DNA of 64,000 bases from positions 434,001 through 498,000 of the forward strand of contig NZ_JADKRR010000002.1 of NCBI RefSeq assembly GCF_015351105.1. The letters run 5' to 3'. Of this stretch, positions 63,460-64,000 are shown piece by piece (positions within the stretch are counted from its first letter, which is position 1; every line of letters begins with the position of its first letter). This DNA comes from Clavibacter sp. VKM Ac-2872 (GTDB taxonomy: Bacteria > Actinomycetota > Actinomycetes > Actinomycetales > Microbacteriaceae). The notes beneath the pieces were generated by a model that was not told the origin of the DNA, did no database searches, and was given only the letters and a program-made list of their open reading frames with translations. A program made the translations under genes and the position numbers.

Positions 63460-64000
63460 ATGGACGGACCCCTCGACGGCGGCGACATGAACCGCGTCGA
63501 GCGGCAGGGCGACACCGTCACCCGCGACGCCGGCCCCTGGACCCCGACCGTGCACCGCTGGCTCCGGCACCTCGCGCTCGCGGGCGTCGACGGGATCCCG
63601 CAGCCGCTCGGCATCGAGGGCGGCCGCGAGCGGCTCACCTTCATGCACGGCGACGTGCCCGTCTACCCGCTGCCCGACTGGATCTGGGCCGACGACGTCC
63701 TCGTCCAGGCCGGCCGCCGCCTCCGCGAGCTGCACGACGCGAGCGTCGGCTTCATGCTGGGCGGCGCCGTCTGGCAGTCGGAGGTCAAGGTGCCGAGCGA
63801 GGTGATCTGCCACAACGACTTCGCGCCGCACAACCTCGTCTTCGCCGACGGCCGCCTCACGGGCGTCATCGACATGGACATGGCCTCGCCCGGCCCGCGC
63901 ATCTGGGACATCGCGTACCTCGCCACGCGCGCGGTGCCGCTGTCCGGCTCCGCGCAGGACGGCGCACCCGGCATGGACGACGCCCGCCGCCGCGTCGCGC
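63460..64000 (+). CDS. Aminoglycoside phosphotransferase-family protein (5' part)
   Basis: About 180 codons from ATG 63460 (MDGPLDGGDMNRVERQGDTV) to the window edge with no stop, so the C-terminus is missing. The APH fold is clear: GDTVTRDAGPWTPTVHRWLRHL, the catalytic loop VICHNDFAPHNLVF and the metal motif VIDMDMASPGPRIWDIAYLA. Such kinases act on many substrates (aminoglycosides, choline, homoserine and others); the name should not be read as proof of resistance. Upstream it is divergent from the MFS gene. Confidence 0.88.
   Translation, partial: MDGPLDGGDMNRVERQGDTVTRDAGPWTPTVHRWLRHLALAGVDGIPQPLGIEGGRERLTFMHGDVPVYPLPDWIWADDVLVQAGRRLRELHDASVGFMLGGAVWQSEVKVPSEVICHNDFAPHNLVFADGRLTGVIDMDMASPGPRIWDIAYLATRAVPLSGSAQDGAPGMDDARRRVA

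Noticed and set aside
63460-64000. Antibiotic resistance claim for the APH-like gene
   Set aside because: The kinase fold is clear but the family acts on many substrates and the gene is cut by the window, so no resistance function can be stated.

Overview
The window is chromosomal DNA of a very GC-rich actinobacterium and includes the replication origin. The gene order rpmH–dnaA–oriC–dnaN–gnd–recF–DUF721–gyrB–gyrA–DUF3566–tRNA-Ile–tRNA-Ala, followed by crgA, a class E sortase and the pknB/pknA/pbpA/ftsW/pstP/fhaB/fhaA block, is the classical actinobacterial origin region. The 6-phosphogluconate dehydrogenase between dnaN and recF, the many GTG starts and the overall gene content point to Microbacteriaceae, most likely Clavibacter or a close relative. 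The genus is inferred from remembered gene order, not from a search.

Layout. 1–1.6 kb (minus): yidC (cut by the window edge), yidD, rnpA, rpmH. 1.6–4.0 kb: dnaA flanked by two non-coding segments with DnaA boxes; the dnaA–dnaN gap (3.5–4.0 kb) holds the likely oriC and an AT-rich unwinding element. 4.0–13.2 kb (plus): dnaN, gnd, recF, dciA-like gene, gyrB, gyrA, DUF3566 gene, then two tRNAs. 13.6–18.1 kb: an unknown membrane-anchored protein, a cyclophilin, a rhomboid protease, a second DnaA-box-like cluster, crgA, a sortase, a small membrane protein and pabA. 18.2–27.4 kb (minus): an envelope-growth operon with Ser/Thr kinases, their phosphatase, FHA readers, an FtsW/RodA glycosyltransferase and a class B PBP, most of them translationally coupled. 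27.6 kb: tRNA-Leu.

27.8–45 kb is a patchwork of accessory or less conserved operons: an MprF-like DUF2156 protein with a NarL-type two-component system; a divergent pair of alternative L36 and a CobW-like protein around a palindrome (a probable zinc-starvation module); RecQ; hydrolases; a PadR/membrane-protein pair; a sugar isomerase/oxidoreductase pair; and a hydrolase–HEAT–MerR operon.

45–52.6 kb (minus) is a urea/guanidine carboxylase cluster: permease, two DUF1989 proteins, a 1217-residue biotin carboxylase and a TetR regulator, with a 20-bp palindrome upstream of the permease. 52.7–56.9 kb (minus) is a two-gene operon of a 4'-phosphopantetheinyl transferase and a carboxylic acid reductase, which together can make an active aldehyde-forming enzyme. 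57–64 kb holds an SDR dehydrogenase, a paralogous pair of small membrane proteins, a secreted Ig-like protein, pyroglutamyl peptidase, an FAD monooxygenase, an MFS transporter and the start of an APH-type kinase.

No insertion sequence, prophage, CRISPR array or integrase was seen. The strongest candidates for something under-described are the zinc module (32.6–33.9 kb), the self-sufficient PPTase–CAR operon, the DnaA-box cluster at about 16 kb, the hydrolase–HEAT–MerR operon, and a conspicuous excess of the hexamer GGATCC across coding frames.
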